In this document: one piece after another, positions 1 to 7,297 of the stretch
How the letters are laid out: every line of letters starts with the position of its first letter
Numbering within the stretch: the first letter of the stretch is position 1
NCBI GenBank assembly: GCA_002701785.1
Contig: NZXC01000048.1
Coordinates: 31,641 to 40,042, forward strand
Direction: 5' to 3'
DNA length: 8,402 nt
DNA from: Fidelibacterota bacterium
GTDB taxonomy: Bacteria > Fidelibacterota > Marinisomatia > Marinisomatales > TCS55
Notes under the pieces: model-generated
Seen by the model: only the letters and a program-made list of their open reading frames with translations
What the model was told of the DNA's origin: nothing
The model's database searches: none
Program-made: the position numbers and the translations under genes

Positions 1-234
1 ATCAATATACCATTGGTACATAGTAATTCTAATTTTGGTATTTTATTTTCTTTTGGTGTAGTTGTGATTGCTGCTCTTAATCTTGTCCTTGATTTTGATT
101 TTATTGAAGAAGGTGCAGAAAGAGGGGCTCCTAAATACATGGAATGGTTTGGAGCTTTTGGTCTATTAGTTACCTTGATTTGGCTTTATCTAGAAATTTT
201 ACATCTCTTAGCAAAGCTACAATCCAGAAGATAA
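1..234 (+). CDS. Bax inhibitor-1/YccA family membrane protein, C-terminal part (5' truncated by window edge)
   Basis: The reading frame is open to base 1 and ends at TAA 232-234, so only the last 77 residues are present. The TTG at 13 is not taken as the start because the frame continues to its left. Two hydrophobic segments are visible, roughly residues 14-35 and 48-70 of the fragment. They flank a conserved-looking loop with acidic residues (DFDFIEEGAERGAPKYMEW), and the end is basic (LLAKLQSRR). This pattern matches from memory the C-terminus of the bacterial YccA-like branch of the Bax-inhibitor-1 superfamily (BaxI_1 type), which are multi-pass inner-membrane proteins. Their bacterial role is poorly defined; eukaryotic relatives act as calcium-leak or anti-apoptotic proteins. 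The next gene is convergent and begins 9 bp after this stop, with no clear terminator between them. I am confident of the family, but not of any function. Confidence 0.8.
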   Translation: MNIPLVHSNSNFGILFSFGVVVIAALNLVLDFDFIEEGAERGAPKYMEWFGAFGLLVTLIWLYLEILHLLAKLQSRR

Positions 235-243
235 AATAAATAT

Positions 244-1341
244 CTAGTCTAATAGATCGGATACTTTTTTACGTAATTCATCGCCATTTAAGTTTTTAGC
301 AATAATTACACCATCTTTATCAAGAATTATACTGTGGGGAATGGCGTTCACCGCATATAATCTCCCAGCTTCATTATTCCATCCATTGAGATCTGAAACA
401 TGCATCCAATTAAGATCATCTTTACCTATAGCATCAATCCACTTTTGTTTATCAGTATCTAATGAAACTCCAATAATATCAAATCCTTTGCTATGATAGT
501 CATTATATACAGAAACAATATTTGGATTTTCAACTCTACAGGGACCGCACCAAGAGGCCCAAAAATCTATAAGCAAATAATTACTTCCAATTACAGATGA
601 AAGCTGCAAAGAATTACCTGATGTATCATCCATAGTAAAATTAGTATAAGTTGATCCTATGGATACTTTCTTTAATTTTTCTACACGCTCAACTAAAGAT
701 TTAACATATTTTGTTTCTTTTATGGAAGAATCAAAATTACTTGTTATTGAATCTAGTTCATGTAGCTCTAGATAATAATTATTTGACATCGTTAGATACG
801 TAGATACAATACTTTTATTATTTTTGTATGCATAGTCTAATGTTGCTTTTAATCTCTCTTGATCTTTACGATCGATTAGATCACTTACATAATTTAGTGA
901 ATCTTTATTTTGAGTTTTATTAATTGCTCTATATTTCTCATAAAGATCATTTAATTCATTCGTTATAGGCAAAATACTTTTCTTAAATAAATCTAATTCA
1001 TCTTGTGTTTTGGACCCGGAAATAATCCCCTTATCTAGACTATCAACATGAGCATTAAATAAAATATTCCCTGATTCTAAAAATATGCCAACATACTTTT
1101 GTCCAAATTTAAGATAACAAAATTCGGGATCACTAATAACGCCATTCATTTTTATTAAACCCGTATTTATATTGCTAGAATCTATATTTACCCATTTACC
1201 AAAATCTCTTTTTACTAAATAGGTCTTCCCTTCTAACTCACCAGAAATATCTAATGTAAGAGTAAATTGATCTTGTAGCGATGAGGAATTATTACACCCC
1301 AAAGTAAAAAATAGAAATGAAATTCCGAATATTTTATACAT
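244..1341 (-). CDS. TlpA/ResA-like thioredoxin-fold lipoprotein with DUF4369-type N-terminal domain
   Basis: The protein has 365 residues. The N-terminus is a lipoprotein signal peptide with a lipobox ending at Cys16 (FFTLGC), so it should be membrane-anchored and face the periplasm. Residues about 25-115 are beta-rich and resemble the DUF4369 domain found before thioredoxin domains in Bacteroidota. A charged helical linker follows at about 115-225. The C-terminal AhpC/TSA-TlpA domain covers about 227-365, with the redox motif WCGPC (Cys265, Cys268) after LLIDFWAS and a cis-proline at Pro335 (AIPHS). The expected role is thiol-disulfide reduction of envelope proteins, for example in cytochrome c maturation or general oxidative folding. 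The partner is unknown, and no cytochrome or Dsb genes are adjacent. The ATG is preceded by an AT-rich stretch with no Shine-Dalgarno sequence. A TATAAT on the minus strand (1398-1403) could be its -10 box, but I see no convincing -35. The family call is firm; the substrate is not known. Confidence 0.9.
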   Translation of the reverse strand: MYKIFGISFLFFTLGCNNSSSLQDQFTLTLDISGELEGKTYLVKRDFGKWVNIDSSNINTGLIKMNGVISDPEFCYLKFGQKYVGIFLESGNILFNAHVDSLDKGIISGSKTQDELDLFKKSILPITNELNDLYEKYRAINKTQNKDSLNYVSDLIDRKDQERLKATLDYAYKNNKSIVSTYLTMSNNYYLELHELDSITSNFDSSIKETKYVKSLVERVEKLKKVSIGSTYTNFTMDDTSGNSLQLSSVIGSNYLLIDFWASWCGPCRVENPNIVSVYNDYHSKGFDIIGVSLDTDKQKWIDAIGKDDLNWMHVSDLNGWNNEAGRLYAVNAIPHSIILDKDGVIIAKNLNGDELRKKVSDLLD

Positions 1342-1405
1342 ATATATACATAGTTTATGCTCAAACAGTACAAATAGCTAATATTTACAACTAATACATT
1401 ATATG

Positions 1406-1433
1406 TTGACAAACAGTTCAGAGTTATTATAAG
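1406..1433 (+). promoter_or_regulatory. Putative sigma-70-like promoter of the TonB-dependent receptor gene
   Basis: A perfect TTGACA (1406-1411) is followed after 16 bp by TATAAG (1428-1433), a five-of-six match to the -10 consensus. Transcription would start near 1440, giving a leader of about 75 bases before the receptor ATG. The position between two divergent genes and the strong ribosome-binding site downstream fit. Some FCB bacteria use a different promoter consensus, so this remains a sequence-based prediction. Confidence 0.5.
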
Positions 1434-1454
1434 TTAGGGTGAACTAAGGAATGT

Positions 1455-1476
1455 TCAGGCTACTCCACATACCTGA
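1455..1476 (+). promoter_or_regulatory. Small hairpin in the receptor 5' leader
   Basis: TCAGG (1455-1459) and TA (1461-1462) pair with TA (1470-1471) and CCTGA (1472-1476). This gives seven base pairs with one bulged C and a seven-base loop. It sits between the predicted transcription start and the Shine-Dalgarno sequence, and inside a possible 11-codon upstream reading frame (1451-1486). It could modulate translation or mRNA stability, or be chance. No known riboswitch is recognised, and the leader is too short for most aptamers. Confidence 0.3.
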
Positions 1477-1504
1477 CTTCATGTAATATAAATGCTATGA
1501 AAAA

Positions 1505-1510
1505 AAGGAG
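1505..1510 (+). promoter_or_regulatory. Strong Shine-Dalgarno sequence of the receptor gene
   Basis: AAGGAG ends five bases before the ATG at 1516, which is near-ideal placement and fixes the start codon of the receptor. It is the only clear Shine-Dalgarno sequence in the window: the other four complete genes have AT-rich upstream stretches without one. Confidence 0.8.
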
Positions 1511-1515
1511 CTAAA

Positions 1516-4218
1516 ATGAAAAAAATCATTATAGCGATTAATTTTGTTGCGTTATTATTTGCTCAGAATGGTTCCATTTCTGGAACTGTTACAGATGCAG
1601 ATGGTAATCCATTAGCTGGTGCTAATGTCGCCATTGAGGGAACATCAATGGGTGGTGCAACTATTGGATCTGGTGCTTATTTAATCAATGAAGTTTCTGC
1701 TGGAACTTATTCAGTTACAGCTTCATATATTGGATATAAATCTGGCACTAAATCTGTTACTGTATCAGATGGTGCAACAGCAACCGTAGATTTTACACTT
1801 TCTGTTGATGCTCTTGAATCTTCAATTGTACTTGTTACTGGAACAAGAGCTGCTGGAAGAACTTCAATGAAATCTCCATCTCCAATAGATGGTTTTGCAG
1901 AAATGGAATTAAGAAAACAGGGGAATGGTGATTTCACCGAAACTTTGAAGAACCAAGTTCCATCCTTTAATGCAACTCCTCTAACAGGTGATGGGTCCGC
2001 ATTTGTACGGCCAACTTCAATGCGCGGTCTTCCACCAGATAATATATTAGTTTTAACGAATTCAAAAAGACGTCATCGATCTGCATTAATATCTCACTTT
2101 GGTGCAGCAATGAATGTTGGTGCTCAAGGAGCTGATGTTGGAATGATTCCAATTATAGCAGTAAAACGACTTGAAGTACTTCGAGATGGTGCTGCGGCAC
2201 AATATGGATCTGATGCAATTGCTGGTGTTATGAATTTTATTCTAAAAGATAATAGCTCGGGATATGAAGTCAACGTTACAGGTGGACAATGGATGCAAGC
2301 CCCAAATGGTCGCGGTGGTGAAACCGATCTGACATTAGCAGCAAATATTGGATTACCATTAACCGATGATGGGTTTATAAATCTTAGTTTTGAATATGCA
2401 GATAGACCTGAATTATCTCGTGGTTATCAACATAAATCTGCTTCGGATGGCTATAAAGGTTGGGATGCTACAGGTTTTACATCAGATGATACTTGGGGAT
2501 ATATAAAAAATAACCCAACAGACAATACCGATGATTGGCAAACAGCTATGAATTGGGGTCGTCCAATTAGTAGCGGTTTTCGTTCTGTATGGAATGCTGG
2601 CTTGAAAATTAATGATAATGTTGATGCTTATGCATTTGGAAACTATGCTGATACTTTTGGTGAATATAGCTTCTTTCTACGTGCTGCTGGAAAATCAGGA
2701 GCATTAACTGATATTCCTCTTGATCCAGCTGATCCTAGTAAAGGTAATTTCTCTTGGGGAGATACATACCCCATAGGTTTTACTCCACGTCTAGAAGGCC
2801 ATAATGATGACGTCAGTTCTGTTCTTGGTATAAAAGGAAGTTCTGATTGGGGTGTTGATTATGATTTTAGTGCAAGCTACGGAAGTAATTACATGCATTA
2901 TAATCTAAGAAATTCATTGAATCTCTCTTGGGGGCCATATTCTACTCATAATTTTGATATTGGTGATTTACAACAAGAAGAAACCAATATGAATGCAGAC
3001 TTTTCGTATGCTGTATCTGATGCAATGAATATTGCTTTTGGCGCAGAGTGGAGAGAAGAAAAATACACCATGTATCAAGGTCAAAAAGAAGCTTGGATGC
3101 CTGGACCTTGGGCAATGTCTCATCTACTTGTAAATCCAGAATCTGCTGATTCATCTAATTATACTGCTCCTGGCTTAGCCGCAAATGGTATGCCAGGAAC
3201 AAGCCCGGATGCAGCAGGTATATTTGATCGTCAAAATACTGCATTTTATGTAGATGCTGAGTATGCAATGGGCGATGCGTTGCTATTGCAAGCAGCTTTC
3301 CGCTCAGAATCTTATTCAGATGACAATACGACTTCTGATTTTAAGGTTGCAGGACGTTACTCTTTTGGAAATCTTCTTACGCTACGTGGTGGATACTCTA
3401 CTGGTTTTAGAGCACCAACGCCTGGTCAAATGAACTATACAGGTGTAACAACCTCATTTGATGGTGTTACAGGTATGCAAGTAAATGAAGGCACATTGAA
3501 ACCTACAGATCCATTATGTGTTGCTTTGGGTGGTAAAGCTCTAGTTCCAGAAGATGCAGTAAACACCAGCTTTGGTTTAACTGCTAATCCAATGAGCGGT
3601 TTAAATATGACATTTGATATGTATACAATTGAAGTTACTGGAAAGCTATTAAAATCACGCTCTATAGCAATAGAGGGTAATCCAGAATTTTCTGAATTAG
3701 CTTTCTATACGAATGCTTTGGATACAAAAACATCTGGTTTTGATTTAGTTGCAGTTTATAACCTGGATAATACAACAGTAAGTATGGCATATAACCATAA
3801 TGAAACTGAAGTGTTACAACAGACTCAAGTAAATGGAGTTAATCCTGTATCAGATGGTGGTGTTGTTAATTTGGAATTAAATCTACCAAAAGATAGAATG
3901 ACTATGACGCTAACACAAAATTTAAGCGATGCATGGTCTTTGATGGCTCGATTAAATTACTATGGTGAATCATGGGATGAACGTGGTGATTATGCCGCAG
4001 GTACAAAAGATAAGATTGATGCTGTTAGTTTCATCGATCTTGAAGCAAGCTATCGCGTTAGCGATAATCTTTCAGTAGTATTCGGTGCAAATAATGTTAC
4101 AAATGCATATCCAACTGAGATTGCCACACGCGCATCTCAAGGTATGCCATACCCTCGTAGATCGCCTCTTGGTTATCATGGTGGATTTACATACATGAGA
4201 TTAATGTATACATTCTAA
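1516..4218 (+). CDS. TonB-dependent outer-membrane receptor with N-terminal carboxypeptidase-regulatory-like domain
   Basis: The protein has 900 residues. A Sec signal peptide covers about residues 1-16 (LLFA before Gln17). A carboxypeptidase-D regulatory-like beta-sandwich spans about 18-98 (GSISGTVTDADGNPLAGA to ATVDFTL), as is common in FCB receptors. A possible TonB box lies at about 104-111 (IVLVTGTR). The plug domain (about 118-245) has RGLPPDNILVL at 170-180, KRRH at 184-187, VLRDG at 221-225 and AQYGSDAIAG at 228-237. These are hallmarks of one receptor subfamily that usually reads VLVNGKRRH; here it is VLTNSKRRH. The rest is a long beta-barrel with the GFRAP motif near residue 630 and a terminal Phe (YMRLMYTF), the usual outer-membrane insertion signal. 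It should import a scarce substrate using TonB energy. No SusD-type partner adjoins it, which argues against the SusC/SusD glycan-uptake class. The substrate cannot be told from sequence; the neighbouring peptide and amino-acid enzymes make a peptide-like ligand one possibility. Confidence 0.95.
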   Translation: MKKIIIAINFVALLFAQNGSISGTVTDADGNPLAGANVAIEGTSMGGATIGSGAYLINEVSAGTYSVTASYIGYKSGTKSVTVSDGATATVDFTLSVDALESSIVLVTGTRAAGRTSMKSPSPIDGFAEMELRKQGNGDFTETLKNQVPSFNATPLTGDGSAFVRPTSMRGLPPDNILVLTNSKRRHRSALISHFGAAMNVGAQGADVGMIPIIAVKRLEVLRDGAAAQYGSDAIAGVMNFILKDNSSGYEVNVTGGQWMQAPNGRGGETDLTLAANIGLPLTDDGFINLSFEYADRPELSRGYQHKSASDGYKGWDATGFTSDDTWGYIKNNPTDNTDDWQTAMNWGRPISSGFRSVWNAGLKINDNVDAYAFGNYADTFGEYSFFLRAAGKSGALTDIPLDPADPSKGNFSWGDTYPIGFTPRLEGHNDDVSSVLGIKGSSDWGVDYDFSASYGSNYMHYNLRNSLNLSWGPYSTHNFDIGDLQQEETNMNADFSYAVSDAMNIAFGAEWREEKYTMYQGQKEAWMPGPWAMSHLLVNPESADSSNYTAPGLAANGMPGTSPDAAGIFDRQNTAFYVDAEYAMGDALLLQAAFRSESYSDDNTTSDFKVAGRYSFGNLLTLRGGYSTGFRAPTPGQMNYTGVTTSFDGVTGMQVNEGTLKPTDPLCVALGGKALVPEDAVNTSFGLTANPMSGLNMTFDMYTIEVTGKLLKSRSIAIEGNPEFSELAFYTNALDTKTSGFDLVAVYNLDNTTVSMAYNHNETEVLQQTQVNGVNPVSDGGVVNLELNLPKDRMTMTLTQNLSDAWSLMARLNYYGESWDERGDYAAGTKDKIDAVSFIDLEASYRVSDNLSVVFGANNVTNAYPTEIATRASQGMPYPRRSPLGYHGGFTYMRLMYTF

Positions 4219-4237
4219 TTGTATAGCAATTAATGAT

Positions 4238-4270
4238 AAAAAGGCGGTGATTAAACTCACCGCCTTTTTT
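4238..4270 (+). terminator. Rho-independent terminator of the receptor gene
   Basis: GGCGGTGA (4243-4250) pairs perfectly with TCACCGCC (4257-4264) around a six-base loop. It is preceded by five A and followed by six T, so the stem can extend by A-T pairs. It lies 19 bases after the receptor stop. This is a textbook intrinsic terminator and separates the receptor transcript from the aminotransferase gene. Confidence 0.93.
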
Positions 4271-4311
4271 GTTTTAACAAGAAATGGAATTAGTAAATTT
4301 TATATATTCTT

Positions 4312-5583
4312 ATGAGTAAATATTTACATTCTAACCTTAATGCATTAGCCAGATCTTCAACTCTTGCAATTAATGAACACAGTGATTACTTAGAGAAACA
4401 AGGTATACATGTTTATCGTTTTGGATTTGGGCAATCTCCTTTCCCTGTGCCAAAAAAAGTTGTTGATTCATTAAAAGAAAACTCATCTCGAAAAAATTAT
4501 TTATCGGTAGATGGTCTTCCTGATCTACGAACTGCAGTTGCCAATTATCATCAGAAAATTGATAATGTAAATATCCAATCGGACCAAGTACTAATTGGTC
4601 CCGGATCTAAAGAACTTATGTTTTGCTTACAACTTGTTTTAAAAGGATATACTATTTTACCAACTCCATGTTGGGTGTCCTATGCTCCTCAAGCAAAGAT
4701 ATTAAACCGAAAAATAATATTTATTCAAACTAAATACGAAGACAGCTGGCAGTTATTACCAGAACAATTAACTGAATCAATCAAAAATTTCTCTGATAAA
4801 CTCAAGTTATTAATACTTACTTATCCCGGGAATCCTCATGGATGTACATATGAAGTAGAAGTATTAAAACAACTAGCGAAAGTATGTCGTAAAAATAAAA
4901 TAATAATTTTGTCCGATGAAATTTATGGGCGCATTCATCACCAAGGAAAACATACATCAATAGCTAGATACTATCCAGAAGGTACAATAATTAGTTCAGG
5001 TCTATCTAAATGGTGTGCAGCTGGTGGATGGAGACTAGGACATTTTTCTTTTCCAAAAGAATTAAAATATTTACAAGACGCAATGACATCAGTTGCTAGT
5101 GAAACTTATGCATGTGTAACAACACCTATACAGTATGCAGCAACAACAGCATACGAAGATGATACTATTGATGATTATTTATTTCATTGTAGAAGAATAC
5201 TAGAAACAATTGGTCAATATTGTGCTTCCAGCCTAATAGATGCAGGAATAAAGGTTAGAATACCTAAAGGTGCATTTTATATTTTTCCTGATTTTAAACC
5301 TTTTGAAAATGTATTAAATAAAAAAGGTATTCATGATTCAAATACTCTCTGTAAACAATTACTTCAGGATACAAGCGTAGCTTTATTACCTGGTTCCGCT
5401 TTTGCTCAAAATGCTAAAGAATTAAATGCACGCTTAGCATACGTGAATTTTGATGGGGCTGAGGCTTTGAAAAAAAGTATTGACCTGTCAAAAACATCAA
5501 CATTGAAAATGGAATATTTTGGAGAAACAGTATCGGAAGTAATAATTGGCATTGAAGAAATAATCAATTGGATTAAACGATAA
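4312..5583 (+). CDS. PLP-dependent class I/II (fold type I) aminotransferase
   Basis: The protein has 423 residues, a normal length for the family, with no signal peptide, so it is cytoplasmic. Visible landmarks are FGFGQSPFPVP near 37-47 (substrate and cofactor entry segment), NYLSVDGLPDLR at 62-73, YPGNPHG at 171-177 with the PLP-contacting Asn174, and SDEIY at 201-205 with Asp202, which pairs with the pyridine nitrogen. The Schiff-base Lys233 is in SGLSKW, with Arg241 in GWRLG. Arg374 in NARLAYVNF is the likely carboxylate-binding arginine. The complete set of catalytic residues predicts an active enzyme that moves an amino group from an amino acid to a 2-oxoacid. The specificity is not apparent; it is not clearly AspC, HisC, AlaA or the methionine type. 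It starts 41 bases after the receptor terminator, with no Shine-Dalgarno sequence and a TATATATT-like stretch just before ATG, so it must have its own very close promoter or depend on read-through. Its end is convergent with the next gene, 24 bp apart. Confidence 0.92.
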   Translation: MSKYLHSNLNALARSSTLAINEHSDYLEKQGIHVYRFGFGQSPFPVPKKVVDSLKENSSRKNYLSVDGLPDLRTAVANYHQKIDNVNIQSDQVLIGPGSKELMFCLQLVLKGYTILPTPCWVSYAPQAKILNRKIIFIQTKYEDSWQLLPEQLTESIKNFSDKLKLLILTYPGNPHGCTYEVEVLKQLAKVCRKNKIIILSDEIYGRIHHQGKHTSIARYYPEGTIISSGLSKWCAAGGWRLGHFSFPKELKYLQDAMTSVASETYACVTTPIQYAATTAYEDDTIDDYLFHCRRILETIGQYCASSLIDAGIKVRIPKGAFYIFPDFKPFENVLNKKGIHDSNTLCKQLLQDTSVALLPGSAFAQNAKELNARLAYVNFDGAEALKKSIDLSKTSTLKMEYFGETVSEVIIGIEEIINWIKR

Positions 5584-5587
5584 ATGT

Positions 5588-5604
5588 AGCATTTTGATAA
5601 TGCT
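5588..5604. terminator. Weak hairpin between convergent genes, possible bidirectional terminator
   Basis: AGCATT (5588-5593) pairs with AATGCT (5599-5604) around a five-base loop, in the 24-bp gap between the convergent stops. It is short, only moderately stable and lacks a clean T-run on either side, so it may contribute little or be chance. Confidence 0.3.
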
Positions 5605-5607
5605 GAT

Positions 5608-7251
5608 TTATTCAGGATATGCGGAAGTTCCCTCCCAATCCGGGTCTGCACAACCAATCCATTCACCTGTTAGTGTATCAAGCATGACAGCATGAACACG
5701 TCCAAATTTAGCAGGCAATCGTGTCATTTCTACATTATAACCCTTTTGAGAAAAATATATACTATCTGAATCATTCCAACCTATTCCATCTACAACTTCA
5801 AGATTAATTATATTTTCCAAAGAATGTACTCGAGGAAAGTGTAATGCTTCAGGTAAAGTCATCCTACTATCAATAGTATTACTGATAACGTTCACAATAG
5901 ATGAGGGAATTCGACTCCCTCCTGCTGCTCCAATAGCTAAAAATGGTTTTTCATCCTTGAAAATGATTATTGGTGAAATATGCGATGGAACACGAAGGTT
6001 TGGTTCGACCTCCCCTAGATATCCACCCATTGTTTGTGCATATAAAAATCCCAATCCAGGGGTAGCTACCTTGGAACCCATAGTTGGTCCAATAGTTTGC
6101 GTTAAACAAACAATCATATCATTTTTATCTATCACTGTTAAGTGAGAAGTATGTCCGGTTGGATCCTTAATAGTATCTGAATTAACATTTATATTATCTT
6201 TTCTGATGTTAATAATTCCATTCTTTATTTGGGTTTCCAATGCTCTCTTTTTTGCCCAGGATTTAGAGGTAAAGCGTTCTGCATCATCTAATGTTTTTTG
6301 TTCTTTTCTATCCAAATAAGCTGATTCAACCGCATGGTATATTGCCAATCCTCTCTCTCTCTCCTCTTTCATGTTGACCTGTAATTGTTCAAGAATTTGG
6401 AGTGCCTCTATCGTAATTGCACCATAAGCTGGAAGCCACAAAGCCTTTATAGAATACCCACGGTAACTACCATTCACAATGTGGGATTTCTCTGATCGAT
6501 AATTCTTTAAGGATTCCAACGTTAAAAAGCCACCGTTGTCACTAACATCCTTAACCATTGCTTCAGCAATCCATCCTTGGTAAAACACCTCAGATCCATT
6601 CTCAGAAATAGCTTTTAGTACTTTGCCCAAATCTTGTTGAATAATCAATTTTCCTGCATCATATGTTAGAGAGTCTTCATCTAAATAATATTGGCGTGTC
6701 CCTGCAAATTCCTTTAAGAATTCATTAACTGACCTTTGTCTCAAAGCTTCTCCAGGAAGTAGCTTATATCCATTATTCGCATATGCAATTGCAGGATTCA
6801 TTACCTGTGCAAGTGGCAATGTTCCATAATTTTGCAAAGCGTCCGTTAGGCCTTTTACCACACCTGGAACAGCAATAGTTTGGTAACCATATTCAACACC
6901 AAGAGTATCATCAAATTTGTAGTAAGATGGCGCCTGTGTAGTGGCATCAATACCATGCACACCATCAGCAGGGTTATATATTAATATTTGAGCACGGCCA
7001 CCTATCCCACTCATACTAGGCTCAACAACCGATAATGTAAAAGCAGCTGCAACTGCTGCATCCATTGCATTACCACCAGCTGTAAGTATTTCTACAGCTG
7101 CTTGTGTAGCTAATGGATGAGCTGTAGTTACGACTCCATTTTTTGAACGAGCAACTTTTTGGTTTTGAAATTGAAATAGTTCATCCGGCTGGAGTTTTAT
7201 ATTCGTACAGCTAATAACCAAAAGTATTTGGATAAGTAAAAAGTGTCTCAT
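5608..7251 (-). CDS. Gamma-glutamyltransferase-fold (Ntn-hydrolase) lipoprotein, divergent substrate pocket
   Basis: The protein has 547 residues. The signal peptide has a lipobox ending at Cys15 (LVISC), so it should be a periplasm-facing lipoprotein. The fold is clear: TAGGNAMDAAVAAAF at 57-71, SGIGG at 81-85, GHTSHLTV at 366-373, TQTIGPTMGS at 384-393 and GAAGGSR at 441-447. The predicted autocleavage nucleophile is Thr368, giving a heavy chain of about 367 and a light chain of 180 residues, normal for the family. The supporting Thr386 (18 residues on) and the oxyanion Gly444-Gly445 are kept. Compared from memory with E. coli Ggt, the gamma-glutamyl-binding residues are changed: Arg114 to Thr104, Asn411 to Gly388, Gln430 to Thr407, Asp433 to Gly410 and Ser463 to His424. 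The lid loop is missing. A processed amidohydrolase is expected, but glutathione need not be the substrate. The gene lies 46 bp after the formylglutamate-amidohydrolase-like gene on the same strand. No Shine-Dalgarno sequence is seen. Confidence 0.9.
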   Translation of the reverse strand: MRHFLLIQILLVISCTNIKLQPDELFQFQNQKVARSKNGVVTTAHPLATQAAVEILTAGGNAMDAAVAAAFTLSVVEPSMSGIGGRAQILIYNPADGVHGIDATTQAPSYYKFDDTLGVEYGYQTIAVPGVVKGLTDALQNYGTLPLAQVMNPAIAYANNGYKLLPGEALRQRSVNEFLKEFAGTRQYYLDEDSLTYDAGKLIIQQDLGKVLKAISENGSEVFYQGWIAEAMVKDVSDNGGFLTLESLKNYRSEKSHIVNGSYRGYSIKALWLPAYGAITIEALQILEQLQVNMKEERERGLAIYHAVESAYLDRKEQKTLDDAERFTSKSWAKKRALETQIKNGIINIRKDNINVNSDTIKDPTGHTSHLTVIDKNDMIVCLTQTIGPTMGSKVATPGLGFLYAQTMGGYLGEVEPNLRVPSHISPIIIFKDEKPFLAIGAAGGSRIPSSIVNVISNTIDSRMTLPEALHFPRVHSLENIINLEVVDGIGWNDSDSIYFSQKGYNVEMTRLPAKFGRVHAVMLDTLTGEWIGCADPDWEGTSAYPE

Positions 7252-7297
7252 ATATATAATCTAATCCAATTATTATGAACAAAATTTGAATAATTAA

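Noticed and set aside
242..257. Inverted repeat ATCTA/TAGAT at the first convergent junction as a terminator
   Set aside because: It has only five A/T-dominated base pairs and overlaps the thioredoxin stop codon, so it is expected by chance in AT-rich sequence.
1707..3154. Minus-strand reading frames of 61-76 codons inside the receptor gene
   Set aside because: They lie wholly in a strongly supported 900-residue receptor, have no recognisable domains or start signals, and are antisense by-products of its codon use.
4269..4280. TTGTT-TT-AACAA inverted repeat after the receptor terminator as an operator
   Set aside because: It is short, A/T-only apart from two bases, and partly made of the terminator T-run. 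There is no second copy to support a regulator site.
5406..5666. Minus-strand 86-codon frame across the convergent junction
   Set aside because: It overlaps the ends of two well-supported genes (aminotransferase and GGT-like) and shows no family features.
5957..6145. Plus-strand 62-codon frame inside the GGT-like gene
   Set aside because: It is antisense to the conserved catalytic region of the GGT-like protein and has no plausible protein features.
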